A stretch of 64,000 nucleotides of DNA, from contig NZ_JBGCUE010000005.1 in NCBI RefSeq assembly GCF_041102575.1, positions 1-64,000 on the forward strand. The letters run 5' to 3'. Made by a program: the position numbers and the translations under genes. The DNA is from Tenuifilum sp. 4138str (GTDB lineage: Bacteria; Bacteroidota; Bacteroidia; Bacteroidales; Tenuifilaceae). The notes beneath the pieces are model-generated. The model did not search any database and was not told the DNA's origin. It saw only the letters and a list, made by a program, of their open reading frames with translations. Below, one piece after another: positions 47,301-57,520 of this stretch; position 1 is the first letter of the stretch, and each line of letters begins with the position of its first letter.

Positions 47301-48604
47301 ATTCCAACACTGGAATCACCCTTTCCACAAACAATGTACCTTACGGTTCAAAGCTATACATCAACAATGGTGATACGGTGAAGAAAGGACAACTCATCTG
47401 CGAATGGGATCCATGGAATGCCGTTATCATTTCCGAGGTTTCCGGTAAGGTTGGATTCGACGCTCTCATCAAGGAGGTAACCTACCGCGAGGAAAGCGAC
47501 GAGCAAACCGGTTACCGTGAGAAAGTGATCATTGAATCGCGCGATAAGAGTAAGAACCCCGCTGTAAAGATTCTTTCCGATAACGAGGAGGTTATTAAGC
47601 TTTACAACTTACCCGTTAGCGCTCACCTAACCGTTGAAGATAGTGCAACCATTCAAGCAGGTGATATTCTGGCAAAGATTCCACGCGCTGTAGGTAAAGC
47701 AGGCGATATTACCGGTGGTCTGCCTCGAGTAGTTGAGCTTTTTGAGGCTCGTAACCCATCGAACCCTGCAATTGTATCGGAAATCGACGGTGAAGTATCG
47801 TTTGGTAAGGTTAAGCGTGGTAATCGTGAAATTAAGGTTACCTCTAAGACCGGTGAGGTTAAGAACTACCTCGTGCCCCTGTCCAAGCAAATACTTGTTC
47901 AGGAAAACGATTACGTAAAGGCTGGTACACCCCTCTCGGACGGTGCAATTACCCCTACCGATATTCTTGCAATCAAGGGCCCTACCGAAGTGCAGGAGTA
48001 CATTGTTAACGAGATTCAGGAAGTTTACCGCATGCAGGGTGTAAAGATCAACGATAAGCACTTTGAGGTTATCGTTCGCCAGATGATGCGTAAGGTTGAA
48101 ATACTTGATCCGGGCGATACACGCTTCCTTGAAGGACAGCTTGTTGACAAGTGGGAGTTCATTGAGGAGAACGATAATATCTTCGAAAAGAAGGTTGTTG
48201 TTGATGCTGGCGATGCAGCCCACCTACGTCCAGGTATGATTATTACAGCCCGTCAGCTTCGCGATGAGAACTCAAAGCTGAAACGTAAGGATATGAAGCT
48301 GGTTGAAGCTCGCGATGCAGTTCCTGCAACATCCAATCAGGTGCTTCAGGGTATTACCCGCGCTGCGCTGCAAACCAACAGCTTTATGTCTGCAGCATCG
48401 TTCCAGGAAACCACAAAGGTGCTTAACGAAGCAGCCATTTACGGCAAGGTTGACACCCTTGAGGGATTGAAAGAGAACGTTATTTGTGGTCACCTCATTC
48501 CAGCAGGTACCGGTCTCAGAGAGTTCGATAAGCTTGTTGTTTACTCTAAGGATGAACATCAGCTTATTGAGAAATCAAAGAGTTCAACAGCTACTGTTAA
48601 GTAA
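44330..48604 (+). CDS. rpoC: RNA polymerase beta' subunit
   Basis: Catalytic core subunit, 1424 aa. N-terminal zinc site ([23 protein letters not shown]), catalytic Mg2+ loop [12 protein letters not shown], trigger-loop region, and the second zinc site ([15 protein letters not shown]). Starts 67 bp after rpoB. A strong terminator follows. Confidence 0.97.
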   Translation: MSFRRENKVKSNFSKITISLASPEEILERSSGEVLKPETINYRTYKPERDGLFCERIFGPVKDYECHCGKYKRIRYKGIVCDRCGVEVTEKKVRRERMGHISLVVPVAHIWYFRSQPNKIGYLLGLPAKKLDAIIYYERYVVVNPGIKAADGINQFDFLTEEEYLDILDTLPKENQYLDDSDPNKFIAAMGAEALYMLLQRINLDELSYDLRHKASTESSQQRKSEALKRLQVVEAFRESAHINKPEWMILKVIPVIPPELRPLVPLDGGRFATSDLNDLYRRVIIRNNRLKRLIEIKAPEVILRNEKRMLQEAVDSLFDNSRKSNAVKTEANRPLKSLSDSLKGKQGRFRQNLLGKRVDYSARSVIVVGPELKMHECGLPKDMAAELYKPFVIRKLIERGIVKTVKSAKKIVDRRDPVVWDILENVMKGHPVLLNRAPTLHRLGIQAFQPRLIEGKAIQLHPLSCTAFNADFDGDQMAVHLPLGNEAILEAQILMLGSHNILNPANGAPITVPSQDMVLGLYYITKPRKGAKGEGTIFYSPEEVIIAYNEKAVDLHAIIKVRLNTLDENGQPKQQIIETTVGRVIFNQYVPAEMGFINELLTKKSLRDIIGKVLKKTSVSKTAQFLDDIKDLGYYMAFKGGLSFNIDDVIIPDEKAELVEEGYAQVDEVMSNYNMGLITNNERYNQIIDIWTHTNAKLTLMLMKKLSEDKQGFNSIYMMLDSGARGSKEQIRQLCGMRGLMAKPQKSGATTNEIIENPILSNFKEGLSVLEYFISTHGARKGLADTALKTADAGYLTRRLVDVSQDVIITESDCGTLRGLVATAIKKNEEVVETLYERILGRTTVHDVFHPLTGELIIAAGEEITEEIAQIIEESPIEQVEIRSVLTCESRKGVCAKCYGRNLATGRMVQKGEAVGVIAAQSIGEPGTQLTLRTFHVGGTAGSIISDSKIVARFDGRAEIEELKTVQRQDESGNNYHIVIGRLAEMRIVDSNTGITLSTNNVPYGSKLYINNGDTVKKGQLICEWDPWNAVIISEVSGKVGFDALIKEVTYREESDEQTGYREKVIIESRDKSKNPAVKILSDNEEVIKLYNLPVSAHLTVEDSATIQAGDILAKIPRAVGKAGDITGGLPRVVELFEARNPSNPAIVSEIDGEVSFGKVKRGNREIKVTSKTGEVKNYLVPLSKQILVQENDYVKAGTPLSDGAITPTDILAIKGPTEVQEYIVNEIQEVYRMQGVKINDKHFEVIVRQMMRKVEILDPGDTRFLEGQLVDKWEFIEENDNIFEKKVVVDAGDAAHLRPGMIITARQLRDENSKLKRKDMKLVEARDAVPATSNQVLQGITRAALQTNSFMSAASFQETTKVLNEAAIYGKVDTLEGLKENVICGHLIPAGTGLREFDKLVVYSKDEHQLIEKSKSSTATVK

Positions 48605-48621
48605 ATCAGATAGATTATTGG

Positions 48622-48650
48622 AAGGGCCGGTGAATGCCGGCTCTTTTTTT
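48622..48650 (+). terminator. Terminator after rpoC
   Basis: GGGCCGG (48624-48630), 6-nt loop, CCGGCTC (48637-48643), then TTTTTTT. End of the large translation/transcription operon. Confidence 0.88.
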
Positions 48651-48717
48651 TGCTCATAATCGTTAAATAGCAAACAAATTCATAACTTAGCCGTGAAAAC
48701 ATTAAAACCGTCCAGCT

Positions 48718-49035
48718 ATGAACGATAAAGTAAATCCAATCAATATTGAACTTAGCGACGAGGTAGCTCAGGGTATCTACAGCAATCTTGCCATTATTAC
48801 CCATTCATCGTCGGAGTTTATCATTGATTTTGTGCGTATAATGCCCGGAATGCCCAAGGCACAGGTAAAAACCCGTGTTATTCTAACGCCCGACCATGCT
48901 AAAAGGCTCTTGTTAGCTTTACAGGATAACATGGCTAAGTTTGAGGCTAATATGGGTACAATAAAGTTACCCGAAGGAAGCGAGGGAATGCCTCCATTCC
49001 CTATGAATTTTGGTGGTAAAGGTGGTGAAGCTTAA
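48718..49035 (+). CDS. DUF3467 domain protein
   Basis: 105-aa cytoplasmic protein. IELSDEVAQGIYSNLAIITHSSSEFIIDFVRIMPGMPKAQVKTRVI is the DUF3467 signature. Function is unknown; it is widespread in Bacteroidota and often next to rpoC. The Gly/Pro-rich tail looks unstructured. It is followed 15 bp later by the GH97 gene, perhaps co-transcribed. Confidence 0.88.
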   Translation: MNDKVNPINIELSDEVAQGIYSNLAIITHSSSEFIIDFVRIMPGMPKAQVKTRVILTPDHAKRLLLALQDNMAKFEANMGTIKLPEGSEGMPPFPMNFGGKGGEA

Positions 49036-49050
49036 AATACTTTTTTTGCC

Positions 49051-51117
49051 ATGAACAGAGTTTTTACTATTACAATGGCTTTTGCTCTTGCCTTTGTTTC
49101 GTGCAACAAGAGCGATAGTTTAGTTGTTCTATCACCTTCAGGCAAGGTATCTATTACATTTCAGATAAATGGTAAAGGGCAACCCTCATACAGCTTGCTT
49201 TTTGACCAAAAAACAATAGTTAAACCTTCAACGCTGGGTTTTGAGTTTAAGGATATGCCACCTTTATCGGATAATATTAAGGTTGACAGTTTCAGAACCA
49301 GATCATTTAGCGAGAAATGGGAAATGCCCTGGGGCGATCAGCGATGGGTTGATAATACCTACAATGAGCTTAAGGTTTTCCTATCGGAGCGAAAATCGCC
49401 TTACCGCAATTTTGCTGTTACCTTTAGGGCTTTTAACGATGGGGTAGGGTTTCGCTACGAGTTCCCTGAGCAGCCCGGAATGGATAGCGTAATTATATTA
49501 GCCGAAAATACTAACTTCAAACTAACCGGTGACCACACTTGCTGGTGGCAGCCTGGCGACTGGGATATCTACGAGCATCTATACCGGACAACCCCATTAA
49601 GTAAGATTGATGCTGTAAATAGCCAGAGTAAGAACCCTTTGGCTCAAACCTATATCCCTGAGAATGCGGTAAATACCCCTGTTACCATGAAAACATCCGA
49701 TGGGGTTTACCTATGCTTTCACGAGGCCGATGTAAATAACTATGCCGGTGCAACCCTAAGAGTCGATACGGTTAACCTATCGCTTCAAACAGCGCTTGTT
49801 GGAAACGATTCAGGCGTGAAGGTTAAAGCTAAAGTCCCCTTTAACTCGCCCTGGCGAACCATAATAATTACCGATAAACCAGGCGATATTGTAACATCAA
49901 AGCTAGTGCTAAACCTTAACGAGCCCAATCTACTTGGCGATGTATCGTGGTTTAAACCCATGAAGTATGTGGGTATATGGTGGGAAATGCACCTTGGCAA
50001 ATCGTCGTGGGATATGGCCAGCGGTAAGCATGGAGCCACAACGGCAAACGCAAAGCGCTACATCGATTTTGCTGCGCGTAATGGCATAAAAGGTTTGCTG
50101 GTTGAGGGTTGGAACACCGGCTGGGAGCATTGGATAGGTTTTGAGGAACGCGAAGGAATTTTCGATTTTGTTACTCCCTATCCTGACTATAATTTAAGAG
50201 AGGTTGTGCGCTATGCCAAGAGTAAGGGTGTAAGCCTAATCATGCATCACGAGACATCGGCTGCACCCCGTACCTATGAACAGCAACTCGATTCTGCTTA
50301 TAGGTTGATGCAAAGCCTTGGCATACATTCAGTAAAGACCGGATATGTAGGAAAAATTATTCCCAAAGGTGAATACCACCAGGGGCAATGGATGGTTAAC
50401 CACTACCGCAAGGTGATTGAAACGGCTGCCAGATACCAAATTGCTGTTGATGTCCATGAGCCCTTTAAAGGTACTGGTGAGTGGCGAACCTATCCCAATG
50501 TTATTGCTCGCGAGAACTTTAGGGGACAGGAGTTTAATGCCTGGTCAGTTGATGGTGGAAATCCCCCAGAACACCTTACAATTCTACCCTTTACCGCACA
50601 GCTTGCTGGGCCAATGGATTACACTCCGGGCATTTTTAACATCAAGCTAAAACCCTATAAACCCGATAATCAGGTAAATTCAACCTTAGCTTACCAGCTT
50701 GCTCTTTACGTGGTGATATACAGCCCTATTCAAATGGCTGCCGATTTACCTGAAAACTACGAAGGTCACCCTGCCTTCCAGTTTATCCGCGATGTTGGGG
50801 TTGACTGGGAGCAAACGGTGGTATTGGATGCTTCCATAGGCGATTACATTGCCATTGCCCGCGAGGAGCGTGATTCAGGACGATGGTTTATTGGAGCAAT
50901 TACCGATGAGAACCCTCGAGACCTTAGCCTAAAACTTGATTTTCTGAAACCGAACGTTAAATACAAAGCAACTTTGTACCTTGATGGTCCTGATGCTCAT
51001 TGGGATAAAAATCCTACATCGTATAGAATAGAGACCCGTGAGGTGGATAGCAACACTGTTATTGACCTTAAACTTGCCCCTGGCGGCGGCGCTGCTATTT
51101 CGCTTTTCCCATTGTAA
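49051..51117 (+). CDS. Glycoside hydrolase family 97 lipoprotein
   Basis: A 688-aa SusB-related alpha-glycosidase. Lipobox in AFALAFVSC. It has an N-terminal beta-sandwich, a catalytic barrel (KGLLVEGWNTGWEHW; SLIMHHETSA; HSVKTGYVG; DVHEPFKGTGEWRTYPN) and a C-terminal beta domain. The glutamates in HHET and VHEP fit the inverting (alpha-glucosidase-type) subgroup of GH97 rather than the retaining one. It stands alone, with no SusC/SusD pair nearby, so it is not in a typical polysaccharide utilisation locus. Confidence 0.9.
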   Translation: MNRVFTITMAFALAFVSCNKSDSLVVLSPSGKVSITFQINGKGQPSYSLLFDQKTIVKPSTLGFEFKDMPPLSDNIKVDSFRTRSFSEKWEMPWGDQRWVDNTYNELKVFLSERKSPYRNFAVTFRAFNDGVGFRYEFPEQPGMDSVIILAENTNFKLTGDHTCWWQPGDWDIYEHLYRTTPLSKIDAVNSQSKNPLAQTYIPENAVNTPVTMKTSDGVYLCFHEADVNNYAGATLRVDTVNLSLQTALVGNDSGVKVKAKVPFNSPWRTIIITDKPGDIVTSKLVLNLNEPNLLGDVSWFKPMKYVGIWWEMHLGKSSWDMASGKHGATTANAKRYIDFAARNGIKGLLVEGWNTGWEHWIGFEEREGIFDFVTPYPDYNLREVVRYAKSKGVSLIMHHETSAAPRTYEQQLDSAYRLMQSLGIHSVKTGYVGKIIPKGEYHQGQWMVNHYRKVIETAARYQIAVDVHEPFKGTGEWRTYPNVIARENFRGQEFNAWSVDGGNPPEHLTILPFTAQLAGPMDYTPGIFNIKLKPYKPDNQVNSTLAYQLALYVVIYSPIQMAADLPENYEGHPAFQFIRDVGVDWEQTVVLDASIGDYIAIAREERDSGRWFIGAITDENPRDLSLKLDFLKPNVKYKATLYLDGPDAHWDKNPTSYRIETREVDSNTVIDLKLAPGGGAAISLFPL

Positions 51118-51126
51118 TAAATAGTT

Positions 51127-51152
51127 AAGGCTGCCAATTGGCAGCCTTTTTC
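51127..51152. terminator. Bidirectional terminator GH97 / cstA
   Basis: Perfect palindrome: AAGGCTGCCAA (51127-51137) and TTGGCAGCCTT (51138-51148), with T-run on the plus side, shared by convergent genes. Confidence 0.85.
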
Positions 51153-51153
51153 C

Positions 51154-52572
51154 CTATCTTTTCAGGTATCTAGCAAATACGTATAAACAAACTGTTGGTG
51201 TTAAAACGCCAACAATGTAGCCAACCCAGTGTGAAAGTTTAAAACCCTCAGGAGCAATAATAATGTAGTTGCTAACAACTGCTGTCATAAATAAAGCTGG
51301 CAGCAGTGTTATGATGTAGGGTTTCTTTTCTTGTGCTAAATAAACAGTTATTGCCCACAGCACTACTGTGGCAAGCACCTGGTTACTCCAGAACATGTAT
51401 CGCCAAATAATATCAAACTTTACCTGAGTAAGCGTAAATCCAATAATAAAAAGCGGTAAGCTCACCAAAACCCTATTCGATAGACTTTTCTGCGAGAACT
51501 TTAAAAAATCGGCAACAATTAGTCGTGCGCTCCTATATGCAGTATCGCCAGTAGTTATTGGTGCGGCTACAACTCCCAGAATGGCAAGTATCCCGCCAAT
51601 AGCGCCAAGTGTAGTATTGGAAATTTCCCTTACAATAATTGTGGCTTCACCATTGTAACCAGCAATGGCTGAGTTTAGCCCTTGCGCTCCCCCGTAAAAA
51701 CTCATTCCTATTGCAGCCCAAATCAATGCAATAATACCTTCGGTTACCATTGCTCCATAGAATACCTTTCGTCCCTCCTTTTCGTTTTTTAGGCAGCGCG
51801 CCATCATGGGGCTTTGGGTGGAGTGGAAGCCGCTTATTGCTCCACAGGAGATTGTAACAAACAGCATTGGGAATAATGGGAACTTATCGGCATTGGCTTT
51901 CATATTGTGCATATTGTTCCATATTTCTGGAATATCGTAAAGGTAGCCCCCAGTAAATATTGCAATGCTAATTCCAACAGCCATTATGATGAGGGCTAGA
52001 CCAAAAATGGGGTAAAAGCGACCAATTATCTTATCGATAGGAAGCAGCGTTGCCAGAATGTAGTATGTGAGAATAATAAACACCCAAACATTTTTGGTAA
52101 GATAGTCAGGGGTTAACGATGCCATAAGGGCTGCTGGGCCTGAAATGAATGCTGCACCCACAAGAATCATTAGTATTAGCGTAAAAACCCGCATGAATTG
52201 TTTTACACTAATGCCGAGGTACTTTCCAATGATTTCAGGGATACTAAGCCCGCCCATGCGTATGGAAATCATTCCTGAGAAATAATCATGAACAGCTCCG
52301 GCCAGGATATTACCTAGTACTATCCATAAAAATGCTACTGGTCCGTAGGCTGCTCCAAGAATGGCACCTACAATGGGGCCAAGACCAGCAATATTAAGGA
52401 ATTGAATAAGGAATGCTTTCCACCAGGGCATGGGAATATAGTCAACGCCATCCTGCATGGTGTAGGCGGGGGTTTGGTTTTGGCTGTTTGCCCCAAATAC
52501 CCGCTCAACAAACCTGCCGTATAGGAAATAACCTAATACTAAGCCAAAAATCGCAAGAATGAATGAGTACAT
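51154..52572 (-). CDS. cstA: CstA-family transporter (carbon starvation protein A)
   Basis: A 472-aa inner-membrane protein with about a dozen helices. The CstA core appears as GLGPIVGAILGAAYGPVAFLW, GAVHDYFSGMISIRMGG and GFHSTQSPMMARCLKNE. This family imports peptides or pyruvate under carbon limitation. At 472 aa it is the short version, without the extra C-terminal region of E. coli CstA. It is transcribed toward GH97 and followed by their shared terminator. Confidence 0.9.
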   Translation of the reverse strand: MYSFILAIFGLVLGYFLYGRFVERVFGANSQNQTPAYTMQDGVDYIPMPWWKAFLIQFLNIAGLGPIVGAILGAAYGPVAFLWIVLGNILAGAVHDYFSGMISIRMGGLSIPEIIGKYLGISVKQFMRVFTLILMILVGAAFISGPAALMASLTPDYLTKNVWVFIILTYYILATLLPIDKIIGRFYPIFGLALIIMAVGISIAIFTGGYLYDIPEIWNNMHNMKANADKFPLFPMLFVTISCGAISGFHSTQSPMMARCLKNEKEGRKVFYGAMVTEGIIALIWAAIGMSFYGGAQGLNSAIAGYNGEATIIVREISNTTLGAIGGILAILGVVAAPITTGDTAYRSARLIVADFLKFSQKSLSNRVLVSLPLFIIGFTLTQVKFDIIWRYMFWSNQVLATVVLWAITVYLAQEKKPYIITLLPALFMTAVVSNYIIIAPEGFKLSHWVGYIVGVLTPTVCLYVFARYLKR

Positions 52573-52634
52573 AGATTTTATTTTTTTTAGCCAAATTTAT
52601 TTATTTCGGTTTTATTTTTTGGGGCAGCAATAAA

Positions 52635-52662
52635 AAAAAGCAGCCATTCACGGCTGCTTTTT
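52635..52662 (-). terminator. Terminator of the M3 peptidase gene
   Basis: GCAGCC (52640-52645) and GGCTGC (52652-52657). On the minus strand it is followed by eight T residues. Confidence 0.85.
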
Positions 52663-52677
52663 CTCATTTATCATGGT

Positions 52678-54798
52678 TTAGTTTAAACCCCTATTCTTCA
52701 GCAGTGGTTCAATGCTAGGCTCTTTACCACGGAAATCCTTATACAGCTCCATGGCATCCTTTGAACCACCCTTTTCAAGCACGCAAGTGCGGAACTTGCC
52801 AGCAATTTCTTTGTTGAAAATATCGCCGCTTTCAACAAATGCTTCAAAAGCATCGCTATCGAGTACCTCAGCCCAAATGTATGAGTAGTAACCGCTTGAG
52901 TAACCCATAACATCGCTAAATATATGTGCAAAGTATGTGCTGCGGTAACGGGGCCATATCTCTGGTATCAGCCCGATCTTGTCCATAGAGGCTTTTTCAA
53001 AGGCTACTACATCTTCAATCTTTGCCTTATCAGCAGTTAGGGTGTGGTAATCCATGTCGAGGATCGATGCTGCTAAATACTCGGTTGTGGCAAAACCCTG
53101 GTTAAAATGTCCGCTAGCTTCAATCTTATTGATTAGCTCATCGGGCATGGGCTCTCCGGTTTGGTAGTGGCGTGCATACTCTTTCAGGTATTGTTTATGG
53201 CCAGCCCAATGTTCCATAATCTGGCTAGGTAACTCAACAAAATCGCGGGGCACATTGCGCAGGCCAGGGTACTGCACCTTACTAAAAAGCGCATGTAGTG
53301 CATGGCCAAACTCATGGTAGAAGGTTTCAGCTTCGTCATAGCTGAGGAGTGCTGGTGTGTTTCCTGTTGGTTTGCTAAAGTTACATACTATCGATACTAC
53401 CGGTGAGATAAACTTACCATCGGGCATTATACGTTGGCTGCGGTACTCGGTACACCAAGCTCCAACCGATTTGGTTTCACGGGGGAAGAAGTCGAGGTAT
53501 AGTATGCCAACATGCTTACCATCGGCTTCCTGAACCTCGTAAACTTCGCATTCAGGGTGATATACTGGTAGGTCGGTACGCTTTACATACTTCAAGCCGT
53601 AAAGCTTTTCGGTGAGGTTGAAAATCCCTGAGCGAACGGCATCGAGCGATAGGTATGGGCGGAGCATTTCTTCGTCCAAATCATATTTTGCCTTACGTAC
53701 TTTTTCGGCATAGTACCACCAGTCAGCAGGGCCAATTTTAAATTTTGCACCTTCGGCTTTGGCTAGTTTCTGCATATCGTCACGTTCAGCTTTAGCTCTT
53801 TTAAGTGCTGGTTCCCAGAGCTGGTTCAAGAGGTTATAAACATTTTCAGGTACTTTGGCCATGTTAACATCTAAAACGTAATGGGCATGGGTAGGATAAC
53901 CCAAAAGTTCAGCTTTTTTCTGGCGTAACTCTACTATTTGCTTTATTATATTCTTGTTATCGTGAGCATTGTTGTTATTACCACGCATGTAATAGCCATA
54001 GTACAACTTATCCCTTAACTCTTTGTTCTGTGCATAGGTTAGGAAAGGTATCATGCTGGGTTTGTAAATGGTATAAACCCATTTGCCTTCCATTCCCCTC
54101 GATTTGGCTTCCTCTGCCCCCATCGCTTTTACCGATTCGGGTAATCCAGCCAAATCCTCTTCCTTATCAATCACAATAAAGTAATCATTGTTTTCTGCTA
54201 AAAGGTTCTCATTGAACTGAAGGGCAAGCATTGAGAGCTTCTGGTTAATATCACGGAGTTCGGCTTGCTTAGCTGAATCAAGGTTTGCACCACCTCGAAC
54301 AAACGATTTGTAAGTTTTTTCAATCAGCAACTTCTGTTCTGGGGTGTAATTGTTTTGGGCCATGTTCTCGTAAACGACTTTAACCCTTTCAAATAGCTTG
54401 GGATTCATGCTGATATCATCCCGATGTTTCGAAAGCATGGGCGATACCTTTTTAAGAACCTCCTGTAGCTCATCGCTGGTGTTGGCAGAGTTGATATTTT
54501 CCATGGTTAAAACCACTCGCTCAAGCAGTTCTCCGCTGTAATCAAGCGGTATGATGGTATTTTCAAAGGTAGGAGCTTCAGCGTTAGCTGTTATTGCATC
54601 AATTTCGCTCAGCTGCTGCTTAATGCCCTCAGCAATAGCAGGCTCATAGTGTTCTACTTTAATTTTATCGAATGGCGGAACACCAAAGGGGGTTTTGTAC
54701 TCGCCAAGGAAAGGATTCTCTGGACCTTTCTTTCCTGTACATGCCATCATTGTTCCCATTAAACCAATGGTTAGAATTAGTAAACCTTTTCTTTTCAT
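52678..54798 (-). CDS. M3-family metallopeptidase (Dcp-like) lipoprotein
   Basis: A 706-aa zinc peptidase with a lipobox (LMGTMMAC). It resembles peptidyl-dipeptidase Dcp / oligopeptidase A. The zinc motif is TFYHEFGHALHALF, with the third ligand glutamate in the following helix; the C-terminal block YSSGYYSYIWAEVLDSDAF is typical. It probably degrades peptides at the cell envelope. It is a single gene with its own terminator. A 250-bp AT-rich gap with the phosphohexomutase promoter lies upstream. Confidence 0.92.
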   Translation of the reverse strand: MKRKGLLILTIGLMGTMMACTGKKGPENPFLGEYKTPFGVPPFDKIKVEHYEPAIAEGIKQQLSEIDAITANAEAPTFENTIIPLDYSGELLERVVLTMENINSANTSDELQEVLKKVSPMLSKHRDDISMNPKLFERVKVVYENMAQNNYTPEQKLLIEKTYKSFVRGGANLDSAKQAELRDINQKLSMLALQFNENLLAENNDYFIVIDKEEDLAGLPESVKAMGAEEAKSRGMEGKWVYTIYKPSMIPFLTYAQNKELRDKLYYGYYMRGNNNNAHDNKNIIKQIVELRQKKAELLGYPTHAHYVLDVNMAKVPENVYNLLNQLWEPALKRAKAERDDMQKLAKAEGAKFKIGPADWWYYAEKVRKAKYDLDEEMLRPYLSLDAVRSGIFNLTEKLYGLKYVKRTDLPVYHPECEVYEVQEADGKHVGILYLDFFPRETKSVGAWCTEYRSQRIMPDGKFISPVVSIVCNFSKPTGNTPALLSYDEAETFYHEFGHALHALFSKVQYPGLRNVPRDFVELPSQIMEHWAGHKQYLKEYARHYQTGEPMPDELINKIEASGHFNQGFATTEYLAASILDMDYHTLTADKAKIEDVVAFEKASMDKIGLIPEIWPRYRSTYFAHIFSDVMGYSSGYYSYIWAEVLDSDAFEAFVESGDIFNKEIAGKFRTCVLEKGGSKDAMELYKDFRGKEPSIEPLLKNRGLN

Positions 54799-54982
54799 CG
54801 TCTAAAAGTTTAAGTATTGATAGTTAGATTTTTAGGTTTGATTTTAATTTCCCGAAAGTTAGCAATAATGATTATATTTTTATCATCCTGTGTAATGTTT
54901 CGATTTAATATCACCCTTAAAGTTTACTTTGTCTCCAATTTTTAATTTATGGGTTGATGATTGTTGATACTATTTTTATGAA

Positions 54983-55009
54983 TTGGTTTAGAATATTATT
55001 TTACTTTTG
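54983..55009 (+). promoter_or_regulatory. Promoter of the phosphohexomutase gene
   Basis: TTG (54983-54985), 16 bp, TACTTTTG (55002-55009), 41 bp before the ATG. Confidence 0.5.
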
Positions 55010-55050
55010 CACTCTGTGAATAGATGTTTAACAGGTAAAAATGATGTATT

Positions 55051-56397
55051 ATGGGAGCATTTCATGCCTACGACATTAGAGGCATATACAACAAGGATTT
55101 CAATAAAGACGATGCCTATAAGGTTGGATTCTTTTTGGTTGACCTGCTAAAAACGAACCGTGTACTGGTTGGTCGCGATGCACGCGAATCGTCCGATGAA
55201 ATATTCGAGTACCTCACCCGAGGTATCACCGATGCCGGAGCCGACGTATACGATCTTGGCTTGGCAACAACACCTATGGTTTACTATGCCACTGCAAAGG
55301 GTAATTTTAATGCATCGGTGCAGATTACTGCCTCGCACAATCCCCGAGAGTATAATGGAATGAAGGTTTCCCGCGAGAATGCTGAACCTGTTGGTTACGA
55401 TACCGGCCTTAAGGTAATTGAGGAGAAGATTAAAAACGGTGAGCCTATTGTACCTGCTTCAAGCAAAGGGAAGGTTATTGAGCATAACATTAAAGCAGAG
55501 TATATCCAATTCCTAAACGGATTTAAACGCGATTATTCCAACCTCAAAATCGGGATCGATTGCTCCAATGGAATGGCTGCACTTATCATTAAGGATATTC
55601 TTGGGGCAAGCCCAATTTACCTGTACGATGAGCTCGATGGCACTTTCCCTAATCACGAGGCCAACCCCCTAATCCCTGAGAATGTGGTTGACCTGCAGAA
55701 TTTGGTTAGGGCTAATGGTTGCGATGTGGGTATCATTTTCGACGGCGATGCCGACCGCGTTATGTTTGTTGACGAGAATGGTCGTTTTATTTCGCCCGAC
55801 CTCATGATAGGCGTATTAGGTCACTACTTTCTGGAGGAGAAAGGACTAAAGGGTAATGTTTTACAGGATATACGCACCTCCAAGGCTGTGGGCGAGTATT
55901 TATCACCAATGGGGGCAACAATGCATACCTGGAGGGTAGGACGTGCGTTTGCCGCTAATAAGCTACGCGAGATTGATGGAATTTATGGTGGCGAGCTTGC
56001 AGGTCACTACTATTTCCGAGATTTCTTCTATTCCGATTCCGGCATGCTGGCTTGCATACTCATACTAAACGTTGTGAGCAAGATGAAAGCTATGGGGATA
56101 TCGCTATCGCAGCTCATATCACGAATCGAGACCTATGCAAATTCCGGCGAAATCAATTTTAAGCTTGAACGCAAGCGCGAAGCCATGGATGCCGTTCGCG
56201 AGCATTTTACCTCCGTGGAGCAACCTACTGCTTCGTTCGATTTTGATGGTTACCGTGTGGAGTTCCCCGATTGGTGGTTTAACATTCGCCCTTCAAACAC
56301 TGAACCCTATCTACGGTTTATAGCTGAAGCTAAAACCCACAAAATGCTTGAGGAAAAGGTTGCTAAGGTGCGCGAAATTATTGCCAAATTCAGCTAA
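55051..56397 (+). CDS. Phosphomannomutase/phosphoglucomutase
   Basis: A 448-aa alpha-D-phosphohexomutase interconverting hexose 6- and 1-phosphates for envelope polysaccharides. AYDIRGIY at the N-terminus, the phosphoserine loop ITASHNPREYNG near residue 94, metal loop FDGDADRV, sugar loop GGELAGHYYF, and C-terminal phosphate site RPSNTEPYLR. Mannose versus glucose preference cannot be decided. The kinase gene follows after 9 bp. Confidence 0.93.
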   Translation: MGAFHAYDIRGIYNKDFNKDDAYKVGFFLVDLLKTNRVLVGRDARESSDEIFEYLTRGITDAGADVYDLGLATTPMVYYATAKGNFNASVQITASHNPREYNGMKVSRENAEPVGYDTGLKVIEEKIKNGEPIVPASSKGKVIEHNIKAEYIQFLNGFKRDYSNLKIGIDCSNGMAALIIKDILGASPIYLYDELDGTFPNHEANPLIPENVVDLQNLVRANGCDVGIIFDGDADRVMFVDENGRFISPDLMIGVLGHYFLEEKGLKGNVLQDIRTSKAVGEYLSPMGATMHTWRVGRAFAANKLREIDGIYGGELAGHYYFRDFFYSDSGMLACILILNVVSKMKAMGISLSQLISRIETYANSGEINFKLERKREAMDAVREHFTSVEQPTASFDFDGYRVEFPDWWFNIRPSNTEPYLRFIAEAKTHKMLEEKVAKVREIIAKFS

Positions 56398-56406
56398 TAC
56401 ATATAT

Positions 56407-57324
56407 ATGAATATGAATCGGCTGGAAATAACAGGTAAACATGGAACTTACCTGGTAAATCTGGCCGATTCTGCATCTGTTTTAAAGCCAAGCGGTGAAA
56501 TTTGCTCTACCTATATTGGTTCCGAAAAACAATCGGGTAGGAGAGTTGTTGTAAAACGGTATCACCCTTGGGTTAACTCCGCTTCCGCTTACTTTTGGCG
56601 CATCGAGCGCGAGGCTCAAGCAACCTCTGCATGCTCGGGCTTATCCTCCGAGTTGATACAATTGGAGGGCATTTACTACTTGGTTACCGATTACATTGAA
56701 GGTGTTAGTTTTAAGGAACTTACCCGCTGGCGATACCATCGTAAGCTAAATTACTACAATCTCATTTATCTTGCTTCCAAAGCATTAGGTGCATTGCAAA
56801 AGATCCATGATGCCGGTTTTATTCATTGCGACATTAAACCATCGAATATCATTGTAACTGATCCCAAAAATATTGCAAACTCCGATGTTAGAATAATCGA
56901 TTATGGTTTAGCACGCAAACCTGCTGAGCCATTACATAGCAATGAAAAAGCTCTCGCTTTTGGTTTAATATATTCCGCTCCTGAGCAGGTGCTCAATTTT
57001 TGGGATTTAATCGACGTTCAAACCGATATTTACTCAATGGGAGTTACGCTTTGGACACTATTTTCGCGTAGCGAGCCATGGGTGGTGAGTAACCCTCTAA
57101 AAACTATTCATGTTCAGTTAACCCAATCCTTACCAGGGAACCGAAGGGTTGCTGATGATTTAATGAGCATATTGTTAAAATCAACATCAAAGGCTCAATT
57201 ACTCAAGCCGCCGCACTATTACACCCGCACCCAGTTAAGAACCTTTTTGCAACAAGCCAAAAGTAGTAGGTATGCTAGTGCTGAAGAGATGTTAAAGCAT
57301 ATTGAACAACTGGGAAAGAGGTAG
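56407..57324 (+). CDS. Serine/threonine protein kinase
   Basis: A 305-aa soluble Hanks-type kinase with only a kinase domain: no transmembrane segment and no PASTA or sensor repeats. ATP-site lysine in RVVVKRYH, catalytic loop FIHCDIKPSNIIV (HRD written HCD), metal loop DYGLARK in place of DFG, then APEQV (APE equivalent). The glycine-rich loop is weak. It is probably active, with variant motifs. Position right behind the phosphohexomutase suggests co-transcription; targets are unknown. Confidence 0.88.
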   Translation: MNMNRLEITGKHGTYLVNLADSASVLKPSGEICSTYIGSEKQSGRRVVVKRYHPWVNSASAYFWRIEREAQATSACSGLSSELIQLEGIYYLVTDYIEGVSFKELTRWRYHRKLNYYNLIYLASKALGALQKIHDAGFIHCDIKPSNIIVTDPKNIANSDVRIIDYGLARKPAEPLHSNEKALAFGLIYSAPEQVLNFWDLIDVQTDIYSMGVTLWTLFSRSEPWVVSNPLKTIHVQLTQSLPGNRRVADDLMSILLKSTSKAQLLKPPHYYTRTQLRTFLQQAKSSRYASAEEMLKHIEQLGKR

Positions 57325-57354
57325 CCAAAATGTTAAAAAAGTTTTGCTGCTGTA

Positions 57355-57382
57355 TTGTAATTTAAAAAAATCAGTATCTTTG
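57355..57382 (+). promoter_or_regulatory. Promoter of tRNA-Pro
   Basis: TTG (57355-57357), 17 bp, TATCTTTG (57375-57382), 16 bp before the tRNA. No such promoter precedes the repeat copies downstream. Confidence 0.6.
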
Positions 57383-57398
57383 CACCGCAAAACAATGG

Positions 57399-57475
57399 CG
57401 GGGTGTGGCGCAGTTGGCTAGCGCACTTGCATGGGGTGCAAGTGGTCGTCCGTTCGAGTCGGATCACCCCGACCA
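57399..57475 (+). tRNA. tRNA-Pro(GGG)
   Basis: Complete 77-nt tRNA with encoded CCA. Acceptor CGGGGTG/CACCCCG, anticodon stem CTTGC/GCAAG with loop ATGGGGT, T arm GTCCG-TTCGAGT-CGGAT. It is the intact founder of the fragment array downstream. Confidence 0.92.
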
Positions 57476-57483
57476 AGGAGAAG

Positions 57484-57510
57484 AAGGAGGCAGTCAAGCC
57501 TCCTTTTTTC
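57484..57510 (+). terminator. Terminator of tRNA-Pro
   Basis: AAGGAGGC (57484-57491), AGTCAA loop, GCCTCCTT (57498-57505), T-run. The same hairpin follows every fragment in the array. Confidence 0.85.
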
Positions 57511-57520
57511 ATTTCCTGCA

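Noticed and set aside
47627-48223. 198-aa minus-strand frame inside rpoC
   Set aside because: Antisense shadow of a highly expressed, codon-biased gene with no features of its own.
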